Below, in pieces: positions 43,546 through 52,446 of a stretch of DNA of 64,000 nucleotides. Source of the stretch: Candidatus Gastranaerophilales bacterium (GTDB taxonomy: Bacteria; Bacillota; Clostridia; Lachnospirales; Lachnospiraceae); the NCBI GenBank assembly GCA_023663225.1, contig JAMPHU010000008.1, forward strand, positions 1 to 64,000, read 5' to 3'. Position numbers and translations under genes: made by a program. Positions within the stretch are counted from its first letter, which is position 1. Each line of letters begins with the position of its first letter. Below the pieces are notes generated by a model. That model was not told the DNA's origin. It worked only from the letters and a program-made list of their open reading frames with translations, and did not search any database.

Positions 43546-46047
43546 GTGACTACATTCTACTGGCTTTTGGAATACGGCAAAGTGTTTCTGGCATATATGT
43601 TCATCCTGTTTGTCTGGCCTTCCGTGGTATTCCGCAGGTTCCTGCGGGGGCGGAGCCTGACATTCCGCTTCGGGTTCTGCGTCACGTTTCAGAATGTGCT
43701 GGTCAACACTGTGGTGCTGGCGCTGGGACTGGTGCATCTGCTGCAGCCGCTGATGGTGCAGATTTTGTTCTATGCCACGTTTCTGTGTTCGCTGGCGCGC
43801 GACGTGCATTGGGGCGAGAAGCAGTATAAGAAGCTCCGCCGCCTGATCAACGGCACCTATGGTGTGAAGAAGCTGTTGGCGGATGTGGCGGCGTTCATCG
43901 GGGGAAAATTTAGGGCGGAATGGGAAAAATTTCTGCGGATGATGCAGGGACACTGGTGGGAGTACGGGCTGCTCTCTGCGATTTTGTTGTACGGAGCCGT
44001 CTATTTTTCCTATGGCGCTTTTCAAGATTACTCTTACGGATTCGGAGACATGTATCCGCATAATGCGTGGATCTACGGGCTTTCGCAGGGGCAGATTTTC
44101 TCCGCGGGGGTTTATCCCGAGGGGATGCACTGTTTTCTCTATGCCATGCACACGCTGTTTGGCATCCGGATTTACAGCTGTCTGCTGTTCACGGCGGGCG
44201 TGCATAGTTTGATTTTTCTGCTGGCGGCCTATGTTTTGTTCAAGGAAGTGTTCCGCTGGCGGTACACGCCCATGCTGGCGCTTGCGGCTTTCCTCACGGT
44301 GGATGTGGTGTGCATCAATGAGATTTACAGCATGTCGCGCCTGCAGTGGACGCTGCCGCAGGAATTCGGACTGTTTACGCAGTTTTTGTGCGCGGCGTTC
44401 CTTGTGCGTTATCTGCGGCTGGCGGGTCCCGCCTTGAAGCCCGAGGGCGGGTTCAAGGCATTGCTTTTTAAATCCTACCGCCCGATCCATGTGCCGGGGG
44501 CGGCCGCGCGTCCGCCGGAGTACACGAAAAATTTCTGGGACGAGAATCTGCTGGTCTTTCTGCTGGCGCTGGCGGCGTCTCTGGCGATTCATTTTTATGT
44601 CACTATTATGGCGTTCTTTCTGTGTGTGGCCTTTGTTCCGGCGGGACTGGCCAAAATCCTGAATCCGAAGCGGCTGATTCCGCTGGTGGCGGCGGCAGTC
44701 AGTGGGTTCGTCATCGCGGTGCTGCCCATGGCGGGGGCGCTGGCCTCCGGCATTCCCTTTCAGGGTTCCATCGGCTGGGCCATGAGCGTCATCAACGGAA
44801 CGGAGGGAGAGGGCGGCGGAGAGATTATTTTAGACGAATCCGGTGAGGAGATCACCGGGAATCTCTTTGACAGCTTTCGGGAGAATCAAGACAATCGTCA
44901 GCCGGAGCAGGACGGGCAGCCGGAGCAGAGTGGTCAGGACGGGCAGTCGGCGCCGGAGCAGGAATACCCCGGGGCAGCGTCCTTTGAGGCGCAGTCGAAG
45001 CTCTCTTGGGGACAGCGGATAGAGCGGCTGGGGGGAATTTTGTGGAATAAGCTGCAGACGCTTTACAATGAGGCGTATGTGACGCTGTACCGCCCGGAGC
45101 GGGCAAAGCTGATCGCGTTCTGGACCGTTGTGGCGTTTGTCCTATGGCTGGCTGCCCGGGTAGTTCTCACGGGGATCAGTCTGTTGCGGGAGGGCGGCCG
45201 TGAGCCTTCCGCCGTGGACGGGTATTTCTCGCTGGCGCTCTCTTCGGTGATCTTTATGGCGATGTACTGTGCGGGCAGTCTGGGGCTTCCCTCGCTGATT
45301 GCGGGATCGAGGCTTTGTTCCGTGACGCAGCTTCTGATACTGGGAGTCATGATGATTCCCGCGGATCTGCTTCTGGGCGCGGTCATGCCCCGGGTGCCGG
45401 AGACGGTAGTCAGAGCGGTTTCGATATTGGGCGTGGCGGCCATCTATCTGGGGACGATGGCGACGGGAACGTTCCACGGCTATCTGTATTACGAGCTGAC
45501 CCGCTATAACGCAGCGGTGATGGTGACGTATTCGGTGACGGACAGGCTTCCTGCGGGGAGCTTTACCGTGGTGTCCACCGTGGACGAACTGTACCAGCTG
45601 AATCAGTACGGCTACCATGAGGAGGCCATCACGTTCGTCAACAGCAGCGATGACGAGACCTATTCGCTGCCCTCGGAGCATGTGTTTATCTATGTGGAGA
45701 AAAAGCCTCTGGAATATGCCCAGAGCCATTTCTTCACGGGGCCGAAATGGCTGGCGTGGGAGAAATATCCGTCCTATTATCAATCGTTTGTGAGCCAGTG
45801 TCCCGATATCACGGCTTCACGGATTTCCGAGGACGGGGAGATCTACCGGGGACAATTTGCGGATTCCTCCCGTGTGTACTCCGATCTGGAGCAGCGCACT
45901 ATGCTGGAGTCCAAGTTGTATCATTGGTGCAGGGAATTTGAGAAGCTTTATCCGGGGGAACTGCACACCTATTATGAGGATGACGACTTTGTGTGCTATT
46001 ATATCAGACAGAATACCCTGAGCCAGTATTCATTCGGGATTTTGTGA
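43546..46047 (+). CDS. Large polytopic membrane protein of the polysaccharide locus
   Basis: An 833-residue protein with more than ten hydrophobic segments in two blocks, separated by a soluble Gln/Glu/Gly-rich linker (around DGQPEQSGQDGQSAPEQ), and a soluble C-terminal domain. It resembles the large integral membrane glycosyltransferases or polymerases of polysaccharide clusters, but no signature could be confirmed. The start is GTG 43546, six bases after AGGAGG; a longer frame from 43402 would overlap the previous gene. Flanking DUF4832 genes suggest they work together. Confidence 0.6.
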   Translation: MTTFYWLLEYGKVFLAYMFILFVWPSVVFRRFLRGRSLTFRFGFCVTFQNVLVNTVVLALGLVHLLQPLMVQILFYATFLCSLARDVHWGEKQYKKLRRLINGTYGVKKLLADVAAFIGGKFRAEWEKFLRMMQGHWWEYGLLSAILLYGAVYFSYGAFQDYSYGFGDMYPHNAWIYGLSQGQIFSAGVYPEGMHCFLYAMHTLFGIRIYSCLLFTAGVHSLIFLLAAYVLFKEVFRWRYTPMLALAAFLTVDVVCINEIYSMSRLQWTLPQEFGLFTQFLCAAFLVRYLRLAGPALKPEGGFKALLFKSYRPIHVPGAAARPPEYTKNFWDENLLVFLLALAASLAIHFYVTIMAFFLCVAFVPAGLAKILNPKRLIPLVAAAVSGFVIAVLPMAGALASGIPFQGSIGWAMSVINGTEGEGGGEIILDESGEEITGNLFDSFRENQDNRQPEQDGQPEQSGQDGQSAPEQEYPGAASFEAQSKLSWGQRIERLGGILWNKLQTLYNEAYVTLYRPERAKLIAFWTVVAFVLWLAARVVLTGISLLREGGREPSAVDGYFSLALSSVIFMAMYCAGSLGLPSLIAGSRLCSVTQLLILGVMMIPADLLLGAVMPRVPETVVRAVSILGVAAIYLGTMATGTFHGYLYYELTRYNAAVMVTYSVTDRLPAGSFTVVSTVDELYQLNQYGYHEEAITFVNSSDDETYSLPSEHVFIYVEKKPLEYAQSHFFTGPKWLAWEKYPSYYQSFVSQCPDITASRISEDGEIYRGQFADSSRVYSDLEQRTMLESKLYHWCREFEKLYPGELHTYYEDDDFVCYYIRQNTLSQYSFGIL

Positions 46048-46100
46048 GGACGGAAGCGCAGTCCAGTTTCAGGCAGCAGGGAAGATGTGCGGCGCACGGG

Positions 46101-47831
46101 ATGGAAAATGACATGAGGAAAGACAGAAAACAGCGGACAGCGGCCGGAGCGAAGCGGGTGGAGACCGGCAGGATGGCGAAGGAACCGGCGGAATGGAATA
46201 AACCAACACAGGGCAGAAACGGGCGGGAACGGGCGGAAACGGGCAGAAACGGCAGGATGGGGCTGTTTACCATGCTGTTTCCCGCGGGGATTTTGTTTGT
46301 GGTATGCACTTTGCTGGCGGTGTGCGTTCTGCATCTTCGCAGCGAATTGGAAGAGAGCAGACGGCGCGTGCCGTATGCCAGAGGACACGGAAGCGTGACT
46401 GTGGAGAGCATAGCGTTTACGGAGTCCGCAAAGCGGCTGGACAATCCGAACAGAGGGTTTTATTACATGCACGGATTCCGGATCGACGACGAGGAGACGG
46501 ATTACCGGGAGGAGGTGGCAAAGCGGTTCTGCCGGGATGAGGACACGGAGCTTGCCATGATTCAGGTGAATCTGCAGGCCTACAGGAACCGCCCCATCTC
46601 GCAGGAAGGGCTGGAGAATCTGGAGCGTCTGTTTCAGGCGCTGGAGGCGGTTGACAAGCGGTATATTGTGAGATTTTTGTATGACTGGGACGGGGAGATC
46701 GAGGATTACGAGCCGGAGAAACTGGAGGTCATTCTGGAACATATCCGGCAGACGGGTCCGGTTCTGCGGAAGCATCGGGGTGCGGTTTTCACGCTGCAGG
46801 GGCTTTTTATCGGCAATTGGGGAGAGATGAACGGAACGGAATTTGCCAATCAGGAGGACATTCGATTGTTGGCGGAACAGCTCTATGAATCCACCGGCGG
46901 CGAACTCTTTCTGGCGGTGCGGATGCCCATGCAGTGGCGTATGGCCACGGGGGTTGCGTGGCCGCCGGAACGGGAGACGGAGAGCCTGTCGGCATTGGAA
47001 GATGCAGGGCAGGAGGCATCTGTCGGTCTGGCGTTCAGGCTGGGACTGTATAATGACGGGATGCTTGGGAGCTGGAGCGATTACGGCACTTACGGAGATC
47101 AGACCAGAGAGGAACACGGGGCTTTCACCTATTGGAACCGAGAGGAAGAACTGGCGTTTCAAGAGGAACTGTGTAAGACGGTTCCCATGGGGGGAGAAGT
47201 CATCATAGACAATCCCTACAATGATTTTGAGAATGCGCTGGTCGATATGAAGCGGATGCATGTGACTTATCTCAATAAAGATTTTGACAAGAATGTGCTG
47301 GATAAATGGGCGCGGTATACGGTTTCCGAGGAGGGGTGTTTTCAGGGGATGGACGGTCTGACCTATATGGAGCGGCATCTGGGGTACCGTCTTCTGATTG
47401 CGGATGTGGATCTGCGGTATGCGTCAGAGGAGGATCTGCTGTCCGTGTCCGCGGCGGTGCGCAATGTGGGATTTGCGCCGTTATATGATCCGGCGGCGGT
47501 GCGGATTCGTCTGGTGGACAGCGTGACGGGGGCGGTGCGTTCCTATGAGGCAGCGCATGAGCTGGGGACGCTTTCCGGCGGAAATGAGGCGGAGCGCACG
47601 GCGGCGGCCGGGCTGGAATTCTCCCTGACGGGGCTGGCGGCCGGCCGGTATGAACTGTACTTGGAAGTTGTGGACGAGACTTCGGGAAAGCGGATTCTTC
47701 TGGCCAACGAGCAGGAACCGGAGGAGTACGGATACCGAATCGGAACGGTAGAGTTAGGGCCTGTGGAGCCGGAAGCGATGGAAGAGGAACGGACGGAATC
47801 CGGCCCACTGGAATCGGAATGGACGGAATGA
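46101..47831 (+). CDS. DUF4874/DUF4832 protein, membrane-anchored form
   Basis: A protein of about 576 residues, paralogue of the one at 42212. After a basic cytoplasmic head with GRNGRERAETGRNGR repeats comes one membrane segment (LFPAGILFVVCTLLAVCVLHL), then the DUF4874 part (LDNPNRGFYYMHGF, LQGLFIGNWGEMNG, LYNDGMLGSWSDYGTYGD) and a C-terminal beta-sandwich DUF4832 part. It is expected outside the membrane. The start is uncertain: the frame is open from 45993, and ATG 46101 or 46113 are the best candidates, with only weak ribosome-binding sites. Confidence 0.7.
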   Translation: MENDMRKDRKQRTAAGAKRVETGRMAKEPAEWNKPTQGRNGRERAETGRNGRMGLFTMLFPAGILFVVCTLLAVCVLHLRSELEESRRRVPYARGHGSVTVESIAFTESAKRLDNPNRGFYYMHGFRIDDEETDYREEVAKRFCRDEDTELAMIQVNLQAYRNRPISQEGLENLERLFQALEAVDKRYIVRFLYDWDGEIEDYEPEKLEVILEHIRQTGPVLRKHRGAVFTLQGLFIGNWGEMNGTEFANQEDIRLLAEQLYESTGGELFLAVRMPMQWRMATGVAWPPERETESLSALEDAGQEASVGLAFRLGLYNDGMLGSWSDYGTYGDQTREEHGAFTYWNREEELAFQEELCKTVPMGGEVIIDNPYNDFENALVDMKRMHVTYLNKDFDKNVLDKWARYTVSEEGCFQGMDGLTYMERHLGYRLLIADVDLRYASEEDLLSVSAAVRNVGFAPLYDPAAVRIRLVDSVTGAVRSYEAAHELGTLSGGNEAERTAAAGLEFSLTGLAAGRYELYLEVVDETSGKRILLANEQEPEEYGYRIGTVELGPVEPEAMEEERTESGPLESEWTE

Positions 47832-47879
47832 GGCAGTCTGTGGAGACAGACGGTTTCGTGCCTAAGGAGGTGGGAAACG

Positions 47880-48887
47880 TTGGAGCAGATTGATTTTGTG
47901 GTGACCTGGGTGGACGGCGCGGACGAGGCGTGGCAACGGGAGAAGGCAAACTATGCGCAGGCGGACGGCGAGGATGACCGCAGAGAGCGGTACCGGGACT
48001 GGGGGCTTCTGCGTTATTGGTTTAGGGGGGTGGAGCGGTATGCACCCTGGGTGCGGAAGATTCATTTCGTCACATGGGGACATCTGCCCCGGTGGCTTTA
48101 TGAGGCACATCCGAAACTGCACATTGTCCGGCATGAAGACTATATACCGAAAGCCTATCTGCCGACGTTCAACAGCAATGTGTTGGAGATATATCTGCAT
48201 CAAATAGAGGGGCTTTCGGAGCGTTTTGTGTATTTTAACGACGACATGTTTTTGATCGACAAGGTGAAGCCGGAGTATTTTTTCCGGGGCGGAAAACCCC
48301 GCGATATGCTGGCGCTGCAGGCGGTGGTGGCCAATCCCTCCAATCCGGTGATGTCCCGGCTGTATCTGAATAATTCCATGGCGTTGGCGGTACATTTTGA
48401 CAAACGGGAGAATATGCGGCGGCAGCCGGGAAGTTATTTCAACCTCGGCTATCCGCCCGTGCGTTTCTGGTATAATGTGCTGGAGCGCGCCTTTCCGCTC
48501 TATACGGGATTTTATACGGTACACGGGCCGTCGCCTTTCTGCAGGAGTACTTTTGAGGAGGTGTGGCGGCAGGAGGGAGAGATCCTGCGGGGCATGTCCG
48601 GCAACCGTTTCCGGAGCGGCGGGGACGTGACCCAGTATCTGTTCCGGGAGTGGCAGAAGCTGTCGGGGAATTTCCATCCCGGGAACATTGAGCGGGACGT
48701 GGGGTATTTCGAGATCGGGGCAGAGAACCGGAAGCTGTTACGAGCGGTGGAGAAGCAAAAGCGCAGAATTCTGTGTGTCAACGACACATGGCAGGAGGAA
48801 AGCGGGGATTTCCGGAGGGTGCAGGCGCAGCTGCAGGGTAGTTTTGAACGGCTGTTTCCCACGCCTTCGGAATTTGAACGCGGATAA
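47880..48887 (+). CDS. Stealth-family sugar-phosphate transferase
   Basis: A 335-residue Stealth protein. Conserved region 1 is IDFVVTWVDGADEAW, region 2 contains RYWFRGVERYAPWVRKIHFV and VYFNDDMFL, and later regions show the PSPF and HNMAV-like parts. Stealth enzymes transfer hexose-1-phosphate from UDP-sugars in capsule synthesis (as in meningococcal capsule and GlcNAc-phosphotransferase), so the polymer made here may contain phosphodiester-linked sugars. It starts at TTG 47880, nine bases after AAGGAGG. Confidence 0.9.
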   Translation: MEQIDFVVTWVDGADEAWQREKANYAQADGEDDRRERYRDWGLLRYWFRGVERYAPWVRKIHFVTWGHLPRWLYEAHPKLHIVRHEDYIPKAYLPTFNSNVLEIYLHQIEGLSERFVYFNDDMFLIDKVKPEYFFRGGKPRDMLALQAVVANPSNPVMSRLYLNNSMALAVHFDKRENMRRQPGSYFNLGYPPVRFWYNVLERAFPLYTGFYTVHGPSPFCRSTFEEVWRQEGEILRGMSGNRFRSGGDVTQYLFREWQKLSGNFHPGNIERDVGYFEIGAENRKLLRAVEKQKRRILCVNDTWQEESGDFRRVQAQLQGSFERLFPTPSEFERG

Positions 48888-48902
48888 TTTGGAGGGACCA
48901 TT

Positions 48903-50480
48903 GTGACGCAGAAGAGCAGAACGGAATACTCTGCACGCAATACCACCGTGGCGGTCGTCGCGCGTGTCAGCGCGATTTTGATGGGATTTGCGGCAAGGGT
49001 GGTTTTTACCCACACACTCAGCGAAGATTATGTGGGCATCAACGGCCTGTTTACGGATATTTTGAATGTGCTGGCGCTCTCGGAGCTGGGAGTGGGGACG
49101 GCGATCACCTATGCGCTGTATCGGCCTATCGCCGATGGGGATGTGGAAAAGCAGAAATCCCTGATGCGGCTGTATCGCTTTTTTTATAGGATGGTGGCCG
49201 GAATCGTGCTGGTTCTGGGGCTGCTTGTCATCCCGTTTCTGGACGTCCTCATCAAGGATCAGCCGGACGTGGAGCATTTGACGCTGATTTACCTGATGTA
49301 TCTGGCCAATTCAGTGTGTTCCTATCTGTGGGTCTATAAGAGGACGCTGATAGACGCCCACCAGCTCAGCTACATCGGCGTACTCTACCAGACCGGTTCT
49401 TGGATTTTGCAGAATATTTTACAGATGGCAGTGCTGCTCACCACGGGCAATTATATCCTGTATCTGTCGATCTTGATTCTATGCACGCTGCTCAACAATG
49501 TCTTCGTGTCCAGACGGGCGGATCGGATGTACCCTTATCTGCGCGACCGGAAGGTGGCGCCGCTCTCGAAGGAGGAGCGGTCGGGCATTTTCCAAAATAT
49601 CCGCGCCATGTTGATGCACAAGGTGGGGAATGTGGCGGTGAACAACACGGATAATCTGCTGTTGTCGGCCTTGGTGGGAACGGTGAGCGTGGGAAAGTAT
49701 TCCAATTATTTCCTGATTATCGGATCCGTCAAACAGGTGCTGGATCAGATCTTTCAGGGCATTACGGCCAGTGTGGGCAATATGGGAGTGGCGGAGAGCC
49801 GGGAGCGGATTCAGAAGATCTTTGAGGCCTCTTTTTTCATGGGACAGTGGGTGTACGGACTCACCGCTATCTGTATGTACCATGTGCTGGATCTCTTTGT
49901 AGGGCTGAGTTTCGGGGAGCAATATCGGTTTGCCCCTCAGATTACGCTGATTCTCTGCCTGAATTTCTATCTGACGGGAATGCGGCAGGCGGTCATCGTA
50001 TTCCGCGATTCCATGGGGCTTTTTCGGTATGACCGGTATAAGGCCATCGCGGAGGCCGTCGTGAATCTGGCGGTCTCGCTGGTGCTGGGCAGAGTGTGGG
50101 GGACGGCGGGCGTGTTTCTGGGAACCATGGTGAGTACGGTGAGTACTTCCCTCTGGGTAGAGCCTTATATGCTGTATAAGCACAGGCTGAAGACCTCCTC
50201 CGCACCGTATTTTGGGAGATATCTTCTGTATGCCTCCGTGACGTTTCTGTTGTGGTATGGGGAGAGCGTTCTGTGCGGCTATATCACGGGCGGACTGTGG
50301 ACGGTGTGTATCCTGCGCGGAATTTTCTGCTTTGCGGCGACCAATCTGGCCTATCTGGCATTGTACCATCGGACCAGAGAGTTCCGGCTGTTGTGGAAGA
50401 AAGCGCTGCAGCTGGCGCAGAAGTACCGGACAGGGCAGACGGCGGACGGCGGGAAGGCAGGGCGGGAAACGCAGAGATAG
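48903..50480 (+). CDS. Polysaccharide flippase (Wzx/MATE-like)
   Basis: A 525-residue protein with about 12-14 membrane segments, starting with the Wzx-type pattern ARNTTVAVVARVSAILMGFAAR and containing NNTDNLLLSALVGTVSVGKYS. It would move lipid-linked repeat units across the membrane. Since PelG is already present, this suggests a second, Wzy-like pathway in the same cluster. GTG 48903 follows GGAGGGA. Confidence 0.85.
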   Translation: MTQKSRTEYSARNTTVAVVARVSAILMGFAARVVFTHTLSEDYVGINGLFTDILNVLALSELGVGTAITYALYRPIADGDVEKQKSLMRLYRFFYRMVAGIVLVLGLLVIPFLDVLIKDQPDVEHLTLIYLMYLANSVCSYLWVYKRTLIDAHQLSYIGVLYQTGSWILQNILQMAVLLTTGNYILYLSILILCTLLNNVFVSRRADRMYPYLRDRKVAPLSKEERSGIFQNIRAMLMHKVGNVAVNNTDNLLLSALVGTVSVGKYSNYFLIIGSVKQVLDQIFQGITASVGNMGVAESRERIQKIFEASFFMGQWVYGLTAICMYHVLDLFVGLSFGEQYRFAPQITLILCLNFYLTGMRQAVIVFRDSMGLFRYDRYKAIAEAVVNLAVSLVLGRVWGTAGVFLGTMVSTVSTSLWVEPYMLYKHRLKTSSAPYFGRYLLYASVTFLLWYGESVLCGYITGGLWTVCILRGIFCFAATNLAYLALYHRTREFRLLWKKALQLAQKYRTGQTADGGKAGRETQR

Positions 50481-50540
50481 GAACCGCGGGCGAACGAACC
50501 GCAGATAAACGCCTAAAATAAAATGAGAAGGTGAGGGAAA

Positions 50541-51728
50541 ATGGGGAAAACGCTTTCAAAGGAGGAATCCGATCTGCTGGCCATGCTCCGGGAGGCGCTC
50601 ACGGGCGTCCGTCGGGAGAGAACAGAGGACGCTCCGGACTGGGAGCGGCTGCTTTCCATGGCGGAGCGCCACGGGGTTCTTCCGCTGCTATATGATATCT
50701 TGGAGGAGGAAGAGATTCCGCCGAACCTGAAAAGACGGGCGGCGGATTCCGCCAGACAGACGGTGCAGCAGAGCTACCGCCTGCTCTTCTTGTGCAAATA
50801 TCTGACGGAGGGACTGGAGGCGGAGGGGATATCCGCCGTTTTGTTGAAAGGGGTGGGGACGGCGTCCTATTATCCCACGCCGGAACTTCGGAAAGCGGGG
50901 GATGTGGATCTGCTGCTTCTGCGTCCCGGAGAGTGCGGCCGGGCGGGAAAAGCCTTGGAGAAATTGGGATGCAGGCGATCCGACGGGCAGTCCGCCCTGC
51001 ATCATGTGGCCTATCGGGCGGACGAAGGCATTGAGGTGGAGCTGCACACCATGCTGGCGGAGCCTTTCGACAACGAGCGGATGAACCGATATCTGGAGGA
51101 GCATCTCCCGGACTGCGGGAGACATGTAGAACGGAGGGATGTGATGGGGGTGTCCCTTCCCGTGCTGGAAGGCGCGTGGCACGCCTATGAGCTTTTGCTG
51201 CATATGCTGCAGCATTTTCTGCGGTCGGGCTTTGGGCTGAAGCTTCTGTGCGACTGGGTGGTCTTCTGGAACCGGGATGTGGACGAGGCGGAGCGAAGGC
51301 TGTATCTGGAGCTGACGGAGGAGAGCCGCATCAAGGGATTCTCCGATCTGGTGACGATGGCGTGCTGCAGGGAGCTGGGGCTGTCCGAGGAACGCGTGGC
51401 GTGGATGGAGCTTGCGGAGCATTATGAGACGGAGACGTTTCTGGCGGAGATTCTGGAGGCGGAGGAGTTCGGCAAATCTTCCGTCAACCGGATGGTGACG
51501 CTGCGGGGCGGCGGGCTTTGGGACTATGTGAGAGAATTTCATCACCAGATGCGCCTGAATTTTCCGCGGGGCAGCAGGTGCGTCCTGTGCTGGCCCGCGT
51601 TATGGCTGGCGACGCTTGTCCGCTTTTTGCACAACAACAGGAAGATCCGAAAGACTTCCGGGTTTGCCATTTTGAAAAAAGCGGGCGAGCGGGGGAGGAT
51701 GATAGAGCAGATCGGGCTGTTCCGATGA
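50541..51728 (+). CDS. Uncharacterised nucleotidyltransferase (PF14907 type)
   Basis: A 395-residue protein with the nucleotidyltransferase core LLKGVGTASYYPTPELRKAG followed by DVDLL, in which K103-G104 and D121/D123 fit the active-site pattern of the PF14907 family. Members of this family co-occur with PqqD and HprK-related kinases in exopolysaccharide loci of other bacteria, and both occur here. The natural substrate is unknown; modification of a peptide or a sugar is possible. It ends 170 bases before the small peptide gene. Confidence 0.8.
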   Translation: MGKTLSKEESDLLAMLREALTGVRRERTEDAPDWERLLSMAERHGVLPLLYDILEEEEIPPNLKRRAADSARQTVQQSYRLLFLCKYLTEGLEAEGISAVLLKGVGTASYYPTPELRKAGDVDLLLLRPGECGRAGKALEKLGCRRSDGQSALHHVAYRADEGIEVELHTMLAEPFDNERMNRYLEEHLPDCGRHVERRDVMGVSLPVLEGAWHAYELLLHMLQHFLRSGFGLKLLCDWVVFWNRDVDEAERRLYLELTEESRIKGFSDLVTMACCRELGLSEERVAWMELAEHYETETFLAEILEAEEFGKSSVNRMVTLRGGGLWDYVREFHHQMRLNFPRGSRCVLCWPALWLATLVRFLHNNRKIRKTSGFAILKKAGERGRMIEQIGLFR

Positions 51729-51777
51729 AGGAATAATTATAGAATCTTCTTTGAGGTGAATGATTGCCAAAAAGGGA

Positions 51778-51806
51778 TTGACAAAAAAAGGGGGATTTAT
51801 TATACT
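51778..51806 (+). promoter_or_regulatory. Strong sigma-A promoter of the peptide gene
   Basis: TTGACA (51778-51783) is followed by 17 bases and TATACT (51801-51806). It lies 92 bases before the peptide start and is among the best consensus promoters in the window. Confidence 0.8.
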
Positions 51807-51897
51807 AATAATACCAGAATAGGTTTTGGAATCTGGGGAACGTGTTGTAGGGTTATGCAGACGCAGCATTGCGGCGTCCAAGGCGGAGGAGAGAAAT

Positions 51898-52317
51898 ATG
51901 AAGAAGTATGAGAAACCGATCATTTTGACCAACGAGGAGCTGGCTGAGGGTGTGTATGCGGGAAGCGGGAACTGCTATACCACGTCTGCACAGATCGTAC
52001 AGCTGCCCGAGAGTACCCATGGTTATATTATTCAGATAAACGCTACGCATAATTCCGGCGGGCATCACAGCACCAACCGCCATATCGAAGTGACCTTCAA
52101 TCAGGTCGTGACTTATGTGTCCAGCGAGGCTTCCCAGTGCTGGGGGAGCGGTTCGACCAAGCTTACGCTGGAGTATGCGACGATGAACAATGCGCCTTAT
52201 CACAACAATGCTTCCGAGTATATCGGGCTGGGCAATTTGGAGGTGACCTCCGAGGCCGGTCTTGCCATTACCGGATGCAGATGTGTGTATTGCGATGAGT
52301 CTTGCGAACAGCACTGA
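51898..52317 (+). CDS. Putative exported peptide/RiPP-like precursor
   Basis: A 139-residue protein with a leader-like start (KPIILTNEELAEGVYAGSG, residues 6-24) and a core rich in Ser, Thr, Asn, His and Gly. Cysteines are at 26, 81, 127, 129, 132 and 136, the last four forming a C-terminal cluster. The leader resembles those of PqqD-linked peptide families, with possible cleavage after the Gly-Ser-Gly region; there is no classical signal peptide. It has its own strong promoter and terminator, and is next to an exporter, a PqqD-kinase and a peptidase. The core looks beta-rich and may be a structural or surface protein rather than a bacteriocin. GGAGGAG precedes the ATG. Confidence 0.75.
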   Translation: MKKYEKPIILTNEELAEGVYAGSGNCYTTSAQIVQLPESTHGYIIQINATHNSGGHHSTNRHIEVTFNQVVTYVSSEASQCWGSGSTKLTLEYATMNNAPYHNNASEYIGLGNLEVTSEAGLAITGCRCVYCDESCEQH

Positions 52318-52372
52318 TGTGCCGAAGCGAGGAGAGTTCCGAGAAGGAAAAATGATGTGATTCAGAATCAGG

Positions 52373-52406
52373 AAAGAGGTTATGTGGCTGCATAACCTCT
52401 TTTTTA
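52373..52406 (+). terminator. Terminator after the peptide gene
   Basis: AAAGAGGTTATG (52373) pairs with CATAACCTCTTT with a six-base loop, followed by a run of T. Partial read-through would give high peptide and low exporter expression. Confidence 0.9.
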
Positions 52407-52446
52407 TCGACAGACGCCAAACGGCATACGAACGGTATAGAGAGCG

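Noticed and set aside
34039..50369. Long minus-strand open frames opposite the Pel cluster (for example 36618-38018, 43411-44592)
   Set aside because: GC-rich coding DNA gives long antisense frames; these are rich in His/Pro/Arg, have no ribosome-binding sites and lie fully opposite recognisable genes.
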